Source: Anaerolineae bacterium
Lineage (GTDB): Bacteria; Chloroflexota; Anaerolineae; Aggregatilineales; Aggregatilineaceae
Reading direction: 5' to 3'
Assembly (NCBI GenBank): GCA_027494015.1
Contig: JAOSJP010000005.1
Coordinates: 29,475 to 93,474, forward strand
Length of the DNA: 64,000 bases
How positions within the stretch are numbered: the first letter of the stretch is position 1; each line of letters opens with the position of its first letter. The translations under genes and the position numbers were made by a program. A model generated the notes under the pieces. The model searched no databases. It had not been told where the DNA came from and saw nothing but the letters and a program-made list of their open reading frames with translations. Shown here piece by piece: positions 53,280 to 62,626 of this stretch.

Positions 53280-54213
53280 CGAGCAGGTTGAAGCCCAGCA
53301 CGAGCATGATAATCGCCGAGCCGGGGAAGACCATCACCCACCACTTGCCAGAGGCCAGCGATTGCTGGCTCTCGGCCAGCATCTTGCCCAGCTCCGGGAA
53401 AGGCGGCTGCTGCCCCAAGCCCAGAAAGCCCAGCGCCGCCGTCTCGACCACTGCCGTGCCCAGGCCGAGCGTCGTCTGCACGATCAGCGGGGCCAGGCTG
53501 TTGGGCAGGATGTGCCGCCACAGGATGCCACCATGCCGCGCGCCGACGCTCTCCGCCGCCATCACGTACTCGGTGTTGCGGATTGAGATAGCCATCGAGC
53601 GCGCCAGCCGGGAGAAGATCGGTATCTGCGTGATGGCGACGGCGATCATGCCGTTGCGCAGGCTGGGGCCGGCGACGGTGACGATGGCCACGGCCAGCAG
53701 CAGCGAGGGAAAGGCCAGGATCACATCCATCATACGCCCCAGCACGCTGTCTACCCACCCGCCGAAATAGCCTCCCGCCAGCCCTGCCACCGTTCCGATT
53801 GAGAGCGAGATGGCCACCGCGATCATGCCCGCCTGCAGCGAGACCGACATGCCATGCCCGACGCGGCGCATGATGTCGCGCCCGTTCTTGTCCGCGCCGA
53901 AGGGCAGCTTGCACTCCATCTCGCTCAGCGACATGTCCGGCTGGCTGTCGCTGAGGTTGGCGCGCAGCCAGCCCACGATGCAGTCCGGCTCGGCGTAGCG
54001 CAGCGGCAGCTTGCCGTCGCGTCTGGCGTTGTAGTTGTCCAGCAGCGGCACGAGGATGGAGATGGCCAGGGTGATGATCACGATGACCCCGCCGACGCGC
54101 GCGCTGGGGCTGCGCCGCAGCCGCCGCAAGAAGTCGCGCAGCAGTGCCAGGCGCTCCATCATGAGTTCGCGCTGGGTGGACTGAGCAAGCGTTACGGGTT
54201 TGGTTTCGTCCAT
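53239..54213 (-). CDS. Peptide-type ABC transporter permease (DppC-like), 3' end corrupted
   Basis: About 324 residues. One N-terminal helix, a periplasmic loop with KLPFGADKNGRDIMRRV, then five helices and the EAA loop MAAESVGARHGGILWRHILP; LGFLGLGQQPPFPELG is a DppC/OppC signature. After VLGFNLL the usual GDGLRDxLDPR ending is missing, and the frame passes through a G run (coding strand) and out into repeat sequence. The last 15-20 residues are therefore not real. The gene is 4 bp downstream of the DppB-like gene. ATPase genes normally follow here, but the array does instead. Confidence 0.9.
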   Translation of the reverse strand: MDETKPVTLAQSTQRELMMERLALLRDFLRRLRRSPSARVGGVIVIITLAISILVPLLDNYNARRDGKLPLRYAEPDCIVGWLRANLSDSQPDMSLSEMECKLPFGADKNGRDIMRRVGHGMSVSLQAGMIAVAISLSIGTVAGLAGGYFGGWVDSVLGRMMDVILAFPSLLLAVAIVTVAGPSLRNGMIAVAITQIPIFSRLARSMAISIRNTEYVMAAESVGARHGGILWRHILPNSLAPLIVQTTLGLGTAVVETAALGFLGLGQQPPFPELGKMLAESQQSLASGKWWVMVFPGSAIIMLVLGFNLLVGGGGFHVRNRPA

Positions 54214-54217
54214 GCGG

Positions 54218-55219
54218 CTAATACCTTATGCGCGGGTCAATCAGGGCGTAGAGCAGGTCAACGAACAGGTTCACGGCGATGAAAATGAGCGCAATCACCA
54301 GGGTCATGGACTGCACGATCGGGTAGTCGCGGGCGATGATCGAATCGAAGAGCCACTTGCCCACGCCCGGCCAGGAGTAGATGGTCTCTGTCAGCACCGC
54401 GCCGGAGAGCAGCCGCCCCAGTTGCAGGCCGATGATGGTCACGACGGGCAGCATGGCGTTGCGGAAAGCATGGTTCATGACCACGCTGCGCCCGCGCAGA
54501 CCCTTGGCGCGTGCCGTGCGAATGTAATCCTGGTTCAGCACCTCCAACATCGCCGAGCGCGTGATGCGGGCGATGATCGCCAGCGGGATGGTCGCCAGGG
54601 TGATCGCTGGCAGAATCAGGTGCTCCAGCGCGTTCTTGAAGCCGCTCAGGTTGCCAGCGATCAGCGAGTCAACCAGATGCAGACCGGTGACCCGCTCGAA
54701 GCGCACGCTGGAGTCCAGCCGGCCCACAAACGGCAGCCATTCAAGCTCCACGCCGATCAGGAAAATCAGCAGCAGGCCGAGCACGAAGATGGGAATGGAG
54801 ACGCCAAAGAGCGCCCCGAACATGCTGGCCGTGTCCAGGATCGAGTTGCGCTTGATGGCCGAGAGGATGCCGATGGGCACCCCGGCGATCACCGCGATGA
54901 TCAGGGCGGCGAGGGCCAGCTCAATGGTGGCCGGGAAGCGGCTGGAGATTTCATCGGCCACCGGGATATTGCCGCGCACGGTATTGCCCAGATCACCGCG
55001 CAGCATGCGCCCCACCCAGATGAAATACTGCTCGTAGAGCGGCTTATTCAGGCCCAGCCGCTCGCGCAGGGCCTCAACATTCTCCGGTGTCGCCCGCTCG
55101 CCCAGGATCGTCGTCGCCGGATCGCCTGGGATGAGATGAAGCAGCATGAAGACCAGCACAGAGACACCGATGATCACAGGGATCGATTCGATGAGGCGAC
55201 GGGCCAGGTATTTGGTCAT
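54218..55219 (-). CDS. Peptide-type ABC transporter permease (DppB-like)
   Basis: 333 residues with six hydrophobic segments. The start MTKYLARRLIESIPVIIGVS and LHLIPGDPATTILGERATPE are the conserved N-terminal region of DppB/OppB/NikB permeases. The EAA loop is IRTARAKGLRGRSVVMNHAF, followed by ETIYSWPGVGKWLFDSI. It pairs with the DppC-like permease to form the channel of a binding-protein-dependent importer for peptides, nickel or similar substrates. The start at 55219 is preferred to an open upstream extension lacking similarity. Confidence 0.93.
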   Translation of the reverse strand: MTKYLARRLIESIPVIIGVSVLVFMLLHLIPGDPATTILGERATPENVEALRERLGLNKPLYEQYFIWVGRMLRGDLGNTVRGNIPVADEISSRFPATIELALAALIIAVIAGVPIGILSAIKRNSILDTASMFGALFGVSIPIFVLGLLLIFLIGVELEWLPFVGRLDSSVRFERVTGLHLVDSLIAGNLSGFKNALEHLILPAITLATIPLAIIARITRSAMLEVLNQDYIRTARAKGLRGRSVVMNHAFRNAMLPVVTIIGLQLGRLLSGAVLTETIYSWPGVGKWLFDSIIARDYPIVQSMTLVIALIFIAVNLFVDLLYALIDPRIRY

Positions 55220-55351
55220 GGGTCTGTCCGCTTGTGATGCGAAGATGCGCGGGCCGAATTGTAACGACGATAGGCCCCGCATACAAAGCGATTTCGCCAG
55301 GAGTGCACAGAATCTGCCAGGCAGGGGCGCTGCTCTGCCACGCCCTTGATG

Positions 55352-55412
55352 CGCCTTGACGATCACGATCGGTGGCCGCTTGTAGGGGCGGGTTTCAAAA
55401 CCCGCCCCTGCT
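55352..55412. repeat. Short hairpin repeat, diverged reversed copy
   Basis: CTTGACGATCACGATCGG and GTAGGGGCGGGTTTC plus AAAACCCGCCCCT resemble the elements at 2802 and 7168 in the opposite order. It lies between dppB-like and the binding-protein gene. Confidence 0.55.
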
Positions 55413-55543
55413 CTTCCTCGCATAGTTCTGGGCGCAGCGAGGCTGGGGGTGAGGTAAGCCTGTGTCCCAAACAGAATGGGACCGCCTGGCCTGGCAGTCC
55501 CATTCCAGTCTCATGCCAGGGTGCCTGGCAGCCTCACCCTTGC

Positions 55544-57196
55544 TTACTGAACCGAGACGAACTTGAAGTGCTCGGTCGCCAGCGGGTTGGCCACATAGCC
55601 CGACACGCGGCTGCTGAAGGCCAGCGGCACGCGCGAGTGGGCGATGTACAGACGGGCTACTTCGTCGTGCATCATCTGATCCACCTGCTGGTAGATCGGC
55701 TCGCGCTCGGCCTGGACGGTCATCACGCGCGCCTGCTGCAACAGATCCTTCACCTCAGGGTTGTAGTAGTATCCTTCGCTGGGTCTGGGCTGGTCCCCGT
55801 AGAAGTACCCCAGGAAGTTGTCGGGGTCACCGTTGTCGCCCGTCCAGCCGAGCTGGTACAGGCCGGTCAGGTTGCCATTGGTGCGCTCGTTCAGGTATGC
55901 AGACCAGTCACCAACCTGGCCGAGCGTAACATCCAGACCGATCTCAGCCAGGTAAGCGGCCTGCGCCTCGCCGATACCCGCGCCATCCGGGTTGTAGGGA
56001 CGCTGCACCGGCATGAAGTACAGGGTCAGCGGCATGGTGCCCACGACTTCGTCGGTGACCATGTTGTTCTCGTCCACGCCGAGCAGGGTCACTTCGCTGA
56101 AGCCGTCGGGATAGCCAGCCTCGGCCAGCAGCGCCCTGGCGGCTTCGGGGTCATAGTCCCAGGCGGGCACATCCGGGTTGTAGCCCCACAACGAGGGCGG
56201 GATCATCGTCCTGGCCACTTCCGCACCAGGCGCGTAGAAGGCGTCCACGATCTCCTGGCGGTTGATGGCCATCGAGATGGCCTGGCGCACCAGCGGATCG
56301 CGGAATTCCTTCACGCGGTAGCTGAAAGCCAGATAGAAGACGTTCATCGAGGGGCGATACTGGATATACGTGTTGTCGCCAGTCTCAATGGCGGGGATGT
56401 CTTCCACGTTCGGCTGCTCGAAGGCATCAATGGCACCAGCCTGCAGCGCGGCCAGACGGGCGGCGGCGTTGGGGATCACCTGGTAGATGATCGTGTCCAC
56501 GTTGCCAGGGATCTCGCCCCAATAGTTCTCGTTGCGGACAATGGTGATGTGATCATCGCTGATCCACTCGACGAACTTGTAGGGGCCAGTGCAGGAGTAG
56601 CCTGCCGACGGCGTGCCATAGGCCGCGCCCGCCGCCTCGACAGCCGCCGGGCTGGAGATGGCGAACATGGGCATGGCCAGGTTGTTCAGCATCGCGCCCA
56701 GGGGATCGCTGAGGGTGAAGGTCACTTCGTACTCGCTGGTGGCTTCAACGTTCGTGATGATTGATTTGTCGTCGAAACCGCCCCACATGTACTCGTAGTA
56801 CTCGAAGACCAGCTCGGGGAAGTGGGTCGGGTGATCGGTGAAGCGCCAGCGCTCGAAGTTGTAGACCACGGCCTCGGCATTGAAGGGCGTGCCATCGTGG
56901 AAGGTGGCGTTCTCGACCAGCTTGAAGGTCCACACCAGGCCGTCATCGCTGACAGTCCAGCTCTCGGCCAGGCCGGGGATCGGGTTGGTGGTCTCGCCGT
57001 CGAAGAAGAGCAGCGACTCGCAGCCCTGCACGGTCACGCGGAAGGAAATACCATCGGTGACGATGGCCGGGTCGAGCGCCACGGCGTTGCCGAACTCGCC
57101 AAAGGTGAAGATGTTGCCGCCCTGGGCAGTGGCTGACATGGCCGGCACCAGCCCGGCCACCAGCATGACGATGAGAAAAACAGACAGTTTGCGCAT
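55544..57196 (-). CDS. Family 5 (peptide-type) ABC substrate-binding protein
   Basis: 550 residues with a Sec signal (MRKLSVFLIVMLVAGLVPAM, cleavage near SATAQ). No lipobox Cys is present. The mature protein shows GLVWTFKLVENATFHDGTPF then NAEAVVYNFERW, a family 5 signature, and DPLVRQAISMAINRQEIV then DAFYAPGAEVA. These receptors bind di- or oligopeptides, nickel or sugars for DppBC-type importers. It is the first gene of the importer operon, with a 325-bp gap to dppB-like. AAGGAGTGAA gives a strong ribosome site. ATPases are not encoded in the window. Confidence 0.93.
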   Translation of the reverse strand: MRKLSVFLIVMLVAGLVPAMSATAQGGNIFTFGEFGNAVALDPAIVTDGISFRVTVQGCESLLFFDGETTNPIPGLAESWTVSDDGLVWTFKLVENATFHDGTPFNAEAVVYNFERWRFTDHPTHFPELVFEYYEYMWGGFDDKSIITNVEATSEYEVTFTLSDPLGAMLNNLAMPMFAISSPAAVEAAGAAYGTPSAGYSCTGPYKFVEWISDDHITIVRNENYWGEIPGNVDTIIYQVIPNAAARLAALQAGAIDAFEQPNVEDIPAIETGDNTYIQYRPSMNVFYLAFSYRVKEFRDPLVRQAISMAINRQEIVDAFYAPGAEVARTMIPPSLWGYNPDVPAWDYDPEAARALLAEAGYPDGFSEVTLLGVDENNMVTDEVVGTMPLTLYFMPVQRPYNPDGAGIGEAQAAYLAEIGLDVTLGQVGDWSAYLNERTNGNLTGLYQLGWTGDNGDPDNFLGYFYGDQPRPSEGYYYNPEVKDLLQQARVMTVQAEREPIYQQVDQMMHDEVARLYIAHSRVPLAFSSRVSGYVANPLATEHFKFVSVQ

Positions 57197-57830
57197 GTGA
57201 ATTCACTCCTTATGCAAATCACGGGTCTGAACAAACGGGAGGCAGAGAACAAACCCCCGCTGTCACCATGAGCAGGTGGCCATTCGCCCAGACGAAATCG
57301 CTACCGGGCAGTCATCAACCAGACGTTCCGCCCGGCACAGCAAAAGCTGAGAGCGCCCCCAGACAGGCAGCCGGAGATGGGACAGGGCCGCGCCGTCTCT
57401 GGGAATTCCCGCCGCTCTCTGCGGGTGTCCGCCACCTGTGCGGACCAAACGGCTACGCTTGTCACTGGGTGTTTTGCAGTACGGCGATAGTCTCTCCTTT
57501 CACGCATTCAAGGTGATCGCAGTCCGGGTTACAGTAAGCTAGAAGTCAGCGTCTGGGGTTCGACAAGAAGATGTAGCCAACTTAAAAATACCAAATAAGT
57601 AAGCCTAAAGCAAGAAATTACGAGATTGGGGTGCGTCTCGAAAGCCAGACCCACTCTTCTCCTTTTCGTGACAGGACGGACGCAGCCGGAGAACCAGGAA
57701 TCTTCGCCTGCGGCGGCGCGGGATCAAGGCTGCCGCCGCAGGGTGGGGAGTATATCAGCCGATACATCAGCGGGCCTTGTGACAAATCCACAAGAGGCTT
57801 GTTCTCTCGCACGGCTGTTGCGATTCCCGG
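57197..57830. other. Long leader and intergenic region upstream of the importer operon
   Basis: No gene is seen in 634 bp. Part of it (about 57545-57625) is AT-rich and on the minus strand has TTGCTT 17 bp before TATTTT, a weak promoter candidate. That would give a leader of about 350 nt before the binding-protein start. The leader contains GGCGGACACCCGCAGAGAGC and several short stems, but no known riboswitch or T-box core was recognised. Confidence 0.45.
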
Positions 57831-58042
57831 GCGATTGCCTCAAAATCCGCCGCGCGCCAGCCTGCTCGTAGGGGGCGCAGCGCAGCTCTGCTGACCCTCG
57901 GCCATTGACGCAGCCTCGCCGCCCCCTCCCCCGCTGGATGAAACCTCGGCCCACTGACGCGGGCCTCGCCGCCCCCTCTCCGTTGACGGAGAGGGGGCAA
58001 GCCGAGCGCAGCGAGGCTGGGGGTGAGGTGGGGCAGGTGTGC
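57831..58042. repeat. Degenerate family C-like hairpin repeat
   Basis: The left end GCGATTGCCTCAAAATCC resembles the family C end, then CCGCGCGCCAGC. The GCCGCCCCCTCTCCGTTGAC core and GGGGGTGAGG arm follow. The right end is missing. Confidence 0.6.
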
Positions 58043-58055
58043 CCACTGATCCTCC

Positions 58056-58245
58056 GGGTGCGAGCAAAACCTGTCAGGTAGGGGCGCTGCTCTGCTGCGC
58101 CCTGGTTGACCTCACCCCCGCTCGGCGCTGACGCGGGCCTCGCCGCCCCCTCTCCGTCAACGGAGAGGGGGCAAGCCGAGCGCAGCGAGGCTGGGGGTGA
58201 GGTAGAACAACACGCACGTTTGATGCGATTATGCGATTGCCCTGG
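58056..58245. repeat. Hybrid hairpin repeat (family A end, family C end)
   Basis: It starts GGGTGCGAGCAAAACC, the outer end of family A in reverse orientation, passes through the core and ends AACACGCACGTTTGATGCG, ATTATGCGATTGCCCTGG, the family C end. It is a second example of ends from two families joined through the common core. It lies just upstream of the sortase gene. Confidence 0.78.
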
Positions 58246-58303
58246 TTGCGATTCCCCCTGGCGTGCGCTAAGCTGTACGCACGTGCACCGTGGGGGAGTA
58301 ACC

Positions 58304-58969
58304 GTGCTAGGTTCGCCGAAGAAGCGCCGGCTGCGTTTCACGCCGCTGAGCTGTACGATGCTCAGCGTCGAGTTCATTGTACTCATCTTCGCAGTCTGGC
58401 GACTCAGCTCGGCGCTGCTGCCCGCCACGTCCAGCAGCGCAACACCCCCGCGCACGCCGCCCCCACAGGGCTTGCGCCCCGAAGACGTGCTGCCCACCCC
58501 CACCCCCGATAGAACCGTCCCCGTGCGCCAGATCATGTTCCCGGCGGTGTCCGTCGGCGCGCCGATCATCCCCGCCGGGCGCGTGCGCGGCACCTGGGAA
58601 ACGCGCCATCTCGGCGACTCGGTCGGGCATCTGGTCGGCACCGCCTGGCTGGGCGACTCCGGCGGGAATATCGTCCTGGCGGGCCATGTGGAGAGCTTCA
58701 CCGGCGCGCCCGGCCCCTTTGCCTATCTCTTCGAGGCAAAGCTGGGCGATCTCGTGGTGCTGCGCGAGGGCACCCGCGAGGAACGTTACCGCGTCACGCA
58801 GATCGAGCACGTGGACCCCTACGATGTCTCCTGGCTGGCCCAGGACGGCGTGTCGCGCATCACGCTGATCACCTGCACCGACTGGGACTTCGACGCGGAG
58901 ACCTATCTGGGTCGGCTGGTCGTCGTCGCCGAGCCGGTCGTCATGGCCGCCCAGAGTTCATCCAACTGA
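58304..58969 (+). CDS. Sortase
   Basis: 221 residues from a GTG start at 58304, preceded by GGGGGAG. An N-terminal membrane anchor (about 17-38, LSVEFIVLIFAVWRL) is followed by a Pro/Thr stretch and a sortase fold. The catalytic residues are His128 (IVLAGHVES), Cys191 (TLITCTDWDFD) and Arg204 (YLGRLVVVA). Sortases attach surface proteins to the cell wall or polymerise pilins; the class and sorting signal are not clear. No sorting-signal substrate is evident next to it. The frame is open upstream through the hairpin repeat, but that part has no sortase character. Confidence 0.9.
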   Translation: MLGSPKKRRLRFTPLSCTMLSVEFIVLIFAVWRLSSALLPATSSSATPPRTPPPQGLRPEDVLPTPTPDRTVPVRQIMFPAVSVGAPIIPAGRVRGTWETRHLGDSVGHLVGTAWLGDSGGNIVLAGHVESFTGAPGPFAYLFEAKLGDLVVLREGTREERYRVTQIEHVDPYDVSWLAQDGVSRITLITCTDWDFDAETYLGRLVVVAEPVVMAAQSSSN

Positions 58970-59160
58970 CTGAGATCGGTTTCTGGTTCTTGGTGATTGG
59001 TTCTTGGTTGCTGGTTACTGGTTGTCGGTAGAGACACCTTACATCTTGGTGAGTTGGCTCTTGGGGGGGGGGTTTGTTGGGCCATGGTGGGAAATCGGAT
59101 AGCACAGGTGCGAAGCGCGATTGCTTTCACCAACAACCAATCACCAACAACCAATCACCC
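58970..59160. repeat. Heptamer-type short repeats
   Basis: Iterated GGTTCTTGGTGATTGGTT and CAACCAATCACCAAC words on both sides of a G-rich centre (TTGGGGGGGGGGTTTGTTGG). It forms a weak inverted structure between the sortase and response regulator genes. Confidence 0.7.
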
Positions 59161-59164
59161 CGGA

Positions 59165-59866
59165 TCAGCCGGGGATCATGTACCCCACGCCGTGAATGGT
59201 GCGGATCAGCGCTTCTTCGTTGGACGATCGCTCCAGCTTGGCGCGCAGATTGCGCACGTGAGCGCGCACCAGGTCAGGGTCACCGGTGTGCGGCGGGTAG
59301 TCCCACACGGCTTCGAGCAAGTGCTGTGGCGAGAGCGCCTGGTTCGCGTGCTCCATCATGTACCGCAGCAGACGGTGCTCGGTCGCCGTAAGCTGAATGG
59401 GCACGCCATCCCCAACCACTACCTGGTGGGTGCTAGAATCAAGCTGCAGGCGGTCCACCGTCAGGAGCGGATCTTCGAGGAGGGCGCTGCGCTGTCCCCG
59501 GCGGATGAGGGCGCGCACGCGGGCAGCCAGCTCAGCGACCTCGAAGGGTTTCACCACGTAGTCATCACCACCAGCGTCCAGCCCGTCCACGATGTCGTCG
59601 GTGTGACCGCGCGCCGTCAGGAACAGGATGGCCAGGTCATCGTAGCGGCTGTCGGCGCGCACCCGCCGGCAGACCGCCAGCCCATCCAGGCCAGGCATGA
59701 TGATGTCGAGGATGATCAGCTCAGGGCGGCGCGCGGCGAGCATCATCAGCGCCTCCAGGCCCGATGTCGCGCGCCCCACCTCAAATCCCTCGCGCGTCAG
59801 CGCCCGGTAGAGCGTGCCCAACACATCAGGATCGTCATCCACCGCCAGGATGTACGGCTTACTCAT
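59165..59866 (-). CDS. OmpR-family response regulator
   Basis: 233 residues. Receiver domain (about 4-120) with acidic pocket AVDDDPD and phosphoacceptor Asp54 (IILDIIMPGLDG), then KPFEVAEL. The C-terminal winged helix (about 135-233) has LTATEHRLLRYMMEHANQAL and VRAHVRNLRAKLE ... IRTIHGVGYMIPG. It binds DNA and regulates transcription when phosphorylated. Its ATG overlaps the stop of the upstream kinase gene as ATGA at 59863-59866, which makes the REC-GAF-kinase its obvious partner. Confidence 0.95.
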   Translation of the reverse strand: MSKPYILAVDDDPDVLGTLYRALTREGFEVGRATSGLEALMMLAARRPELIILDIIMPGLDGLAVCRRVRADSRYDDLAILFLTARGHTDDIVDGLDAGGDDYVVKPFEVAELAARVRALIRRGQRSALLEDPLLTVDRLQLDSSTHQVVVGDGVPIQLTATEHRLLRYMMEHANQALSPQHLLEAVWDYPPHTGDPDLVRAHVRNLRAKLERSSNEEALIRTIHGVGYMIPG

Positions 59867-62505
59867 AGCTCGCCTCGTTCTGGGTAAACCGGTAAAAAGA
59901 CAGTGAAACAGGCACCCTCATTATAATCACTCTGCACAGATATGCTACCACCGCACTTTCTCACAATCTGCTGGCAGATATGCAGCCCCAGGCCGGTGCC
60001 TTCGCCGGGCGGCTTGGTGGTGAAAAACGGGTCGAAGATTTGCGCATGCAGATGGGCGGGAATGCCCGCGCCGTTATCCCACACGCGAATTTCCACGCCG
60101 ACGCGCTCAGGGCTTAGGCGTGTCGTAATGCCGATGCGCGGTTCGGGGTACCCGGCGACCGAGTCGCGGGCGTTCAGCAGCAGGTTGAGCCACACGTCTT
60201 CGAGCTGACCGTGCACCCCGGCCACCAGGGGCAGATCGTCGGCCAGCTCGACGGCGAGCGCAATGCGCCCGTGCCGGATGTGAGTCTCGGCCAGCATGAG
60301 GGTGTTGCGGATGGTCGTGTTGACATCGTGCGGCTCGAGCGGCTCGTCGCCAGAGCGCTGGCGGGCCATCGCCAGCAGCCGGCGCACGACCTCATGGGCG
60401 CGTTTGCCCGCCCGCGACACGGCTTCGAGCGGCTCGCGGTTGAGGTCGTCGGGCGGCAGATCGGCCAGGATCATCTCGGTGTCGCCCAGGATCGTCGTCA
60501 GCGGATTGTTAATCTGGTGGGCGACCGCCGCCGCCAGTTCGCCCATCGCGGAGAGGCGCGCTGTCTGCACCAGCCAGCTCTGCGTGCGGTGCAACTCCTG
60601 CAGGCTCAGTTCCAGGTCGCGGTAGAGGCGCGCGTTGTCCAACGCGGTGGCCGCTTGCAGCACCAACGCCTGGGCCAGCTCAACCTCGCGCCGCGAGAAG
60701 TCGCGCCGGGCCAGCGTATCCACCAGCAGCACCAGACCAGCGGTCTCCCCCTTGATGATCAGCGGCAGGGCCAGGAGGCTCTGGCCGCCCACCAGCCCGG
60801 CCAGCTTCTGGGCATCTCCCTTCAGCGGGCCGCTGATCGGAGTCTGCTCAGTCAGCACGCGGGCTATCAGGGGGAAGTCGCCCAGGGCCAGCGTTGGCCC
60901 GGTGTCTTCCAGCCAGATGCTCCCACCGCACGACAGCGCAAGGCTCATCTGGCGCTGGGCCGCGTTCCACAGGGCGATCTCCAGCCAGTCGGCCTTGACG
61001 GCAGCGATCATGCGCCGGGTGACGCTGAACAACTCATCCTGGTGCCAGCGCGCATCCGGGCCGGAGAAGACATTGAACAGATCGCGGGCGTGCTGCTGCA
61101 GCTCGCGCTGTGCGGTGCGCACCTGCTCTTCGGCGAAAGCCTCGTGGATGCGCGTCAGGACAATCGCGCCCAGCGGTTGCTCGTGGCTGAGCAGGGGCAC
61201 GACGATGGCGCTCTCGGCGGCGTAGCGATGCGGCAGCATGGTTGCGGCGCGCGTGGCAGGGATCGGGGCAGCGAGCGTCGTCAGCAAGGGTCGCCGCGAG
61301 AGCAGGGCGCGCTCCAGCACTGGCTCGACCACCGGGCCAAACTGCGGGCCGTCGGTGGGCCGCCACAACACCCGATACTGCACAGCCAGCAGCCGCAGCG
61401 CCGAGTCGTCGCGCGCCCACTCGCCGATGTAACATTGGCCGACATCCAGCGCACCGATCAGCTTGTCGGCAATGGTCGCCAACACATGGTCAAGGTCGAG
61501 CGTGGAGCTGGCTGCTTCGCCCGCCTCGACGAGCGTGGTCAGCTCGCGGGTGCGCAGCACGCTTTCCTCGTACAGCCGCGCGTTTTCGATGGCGATGGCG
61601 GCGTGAGCGGCCAGGTCTTGCAGCAATTCCAGGTCGTGCTGGCTGAAGGTGCGGTCGGTGTACTTGTTGTTCACGCCCAGCACGCCGATGATCTCGCCCT
61701 TGATGGACAGCGGAACGTAGAGCAGCGACTTGACCAGATACTCCGTCTTGACCTTCTGCGGCCCCTGGTCGCCGACAAGCACCGGGCGACCCGAACGGTA
61801 GACGCTGCCAGCCAGCGTGTCCTGCGTCTTGATGCGAAAATTGTGAGCCGTCTCGGTGTCCAGCCCTTTAGCGGCGCGGATCAGCAGGGCCTGGTCTTCC
61901 TCATCCGGCAGCAGCAGCAGCCCTTCTTCGGCGTGACTCAGGCTGACGGCGGCATCCACCACCTGGGTGAGCAGCGCGTCAAGGTCGAGCACGGCGCTCA
62001 GCGCGCGAGCCAGCTTGGAGAGCGTCTGCTGCTCGGTCAGGCGCTGGGCGACCAGACGACTCAATTCGTCGTGCGCAGTGCGCCCGTCTTCATCGGGCAG
62101 CTCTGGCCGCCCGGCCAGCGACATGCGTTGGCCGCTGAGGGCGTTTTCGAGATGACGCAGCAGCACGCCGGACGTAAACGGGCGCTGCACAATGGCCGCC
62201 GCCCCGCGCGCCAGATACGATTGAGGTGCGCCATGCCGCTCGTCTACCACAGCAATCCAGGTCAGCGGGTTGAACTCCACCAACTGGTGGCAGAGCGGGC
62301 GCTGGTCCCGATCCGCCATCTGCGTGTCAATCACCGCCACGTCGAAGGTCTGGCGGCGCAGCGCGTCGAGCGCATCCCCGGCGTAATACGCCTTGTGCAC
62401 AACGTAGCCGCTGTCCTCCAACAGCGCAGCAAGCTGATCCATGCGGTCGGGGTCGCGCTCGGCGACCAGGATGCGCGGGGTATTGGGATCGGGCAGGACG
62501 CTCAT
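59863..62505 (-). CDS. Multi-domain histidine kinase (REC, GAF repeats, HisKA, ATPase)
   Basis: 880 residues, no membrane segment. An N-terminal receiver-like domain (about 10-125, phosphoacceptor Asp in VAVIDTQM) is followed by at least two GAF domains (about 155-320 and 330-480) and a third GAF-like region (about 490-630). SAMGELAAAVAHQINNPLTT carries the phosphoacceptor His (about 655). The ATPase domain has LLNARDSVA, DNGAGIPAHLHAQIFDPFFT and GEGTGLGLHICQQI. It probably senses small ligands or redox/light signals via GAF and signals to the overlapping response regulator gene. The receiver domain suggests extra phosphorelay input. Confidence 0.94.
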   Translation of the reverse strand: MSVLPDPNTPRILVAERDPDRMDQLAALLEDSGYVVHKAYYAGDALDALRRQTFDVAVIDTQMADRDQRPLCHQLVEFNPLTWIAVVDERHGAPQSYLARGAAAIVQRPFTSGVLLRHLENALSGQRMSLAGRPELPDEDGRTAHDELSRLVAQRLTEQQTLSKLARALSAVLDLDALLTQVVDAAVSLSHAEEGLLLLPDEEDQALLIRAAKGLDTETAHNFRIKTQDTLAGSVYRSGRPVLVGDQGPQKVKTEYLVKSLLYVPLSIKGEIIGVLGVNNKYTDRTFSQHDLELLQDLAAHAAIAIENARLYEESVLRTRELTTLVEAGEAASSTLDLDHVLATIADKLIGALDVGQCYIGEWARDDSALRLLAVQYRVLWRPTDGPQFGPVVEPVLERALLSRRPLLTTLAAPIPATRAATMLPHRYAAESAIVVPLLSHEQPLGAIVLTRIHEAFAEEQVRTAQRELQQHARDLFNVFSGPDARWHQDELFSVTRRMIAAVKADWLEIALWNAAQRQMSLALSCGGSIWLEDTGPTLALGDFPLIARVLTEQTPISGPLKGDAQKLAGLVGGQSLLALPLIIKGETAGLVLLVDTLARRDFSRREVELAQALVLQAATALDNARLYRDLELSLQELHRTQSWLVQTARLSAMGELAAAVAHQINNPLTTILGDTEMILADLPPDDLNREPLEAVSRAGKRAHEVVRRLLAMARQRSGDEPLEPHDVNTTIRNTLMLAETHIRHGRIALAVELADDLPLVAGVHGQLEDVWLNLLLNARDSVAGYPEPRIGITTRLSPERVGVEIRVWDNGAGIPAHLHAQIFDPFFTTKPPGEGTGLGLHICQQIVRKCGGSISVQSDYNEGACFTVFLPVYPERGEL

Positions 62506-62626
62506 GGCTTGCTCCTGTCAACCGGCGCGCAGCGTGTCGCGGCCTGACGCATCCGGCAGGATCGTGCTGGCGGTAACCTCTGTTCTACACCAGATGCGTG
62601 AAATTTGTAAAGAGGGCGGGCACGCT

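Noticed and set aside
57545..57625. Strong promoter for the peptide importer
   Set aside because: Only weak -35/-10 matches are present on the minus strand, so it is noted within the leader entry rather than called as a promoter.
60211..62547. Long open frame opposite the histidine kinase gene
   Set aside because: It is a mirror of a strongly supported kinase gene, rich in Gln/His/Arg as expected from antisense of GC-rich coding DNA.
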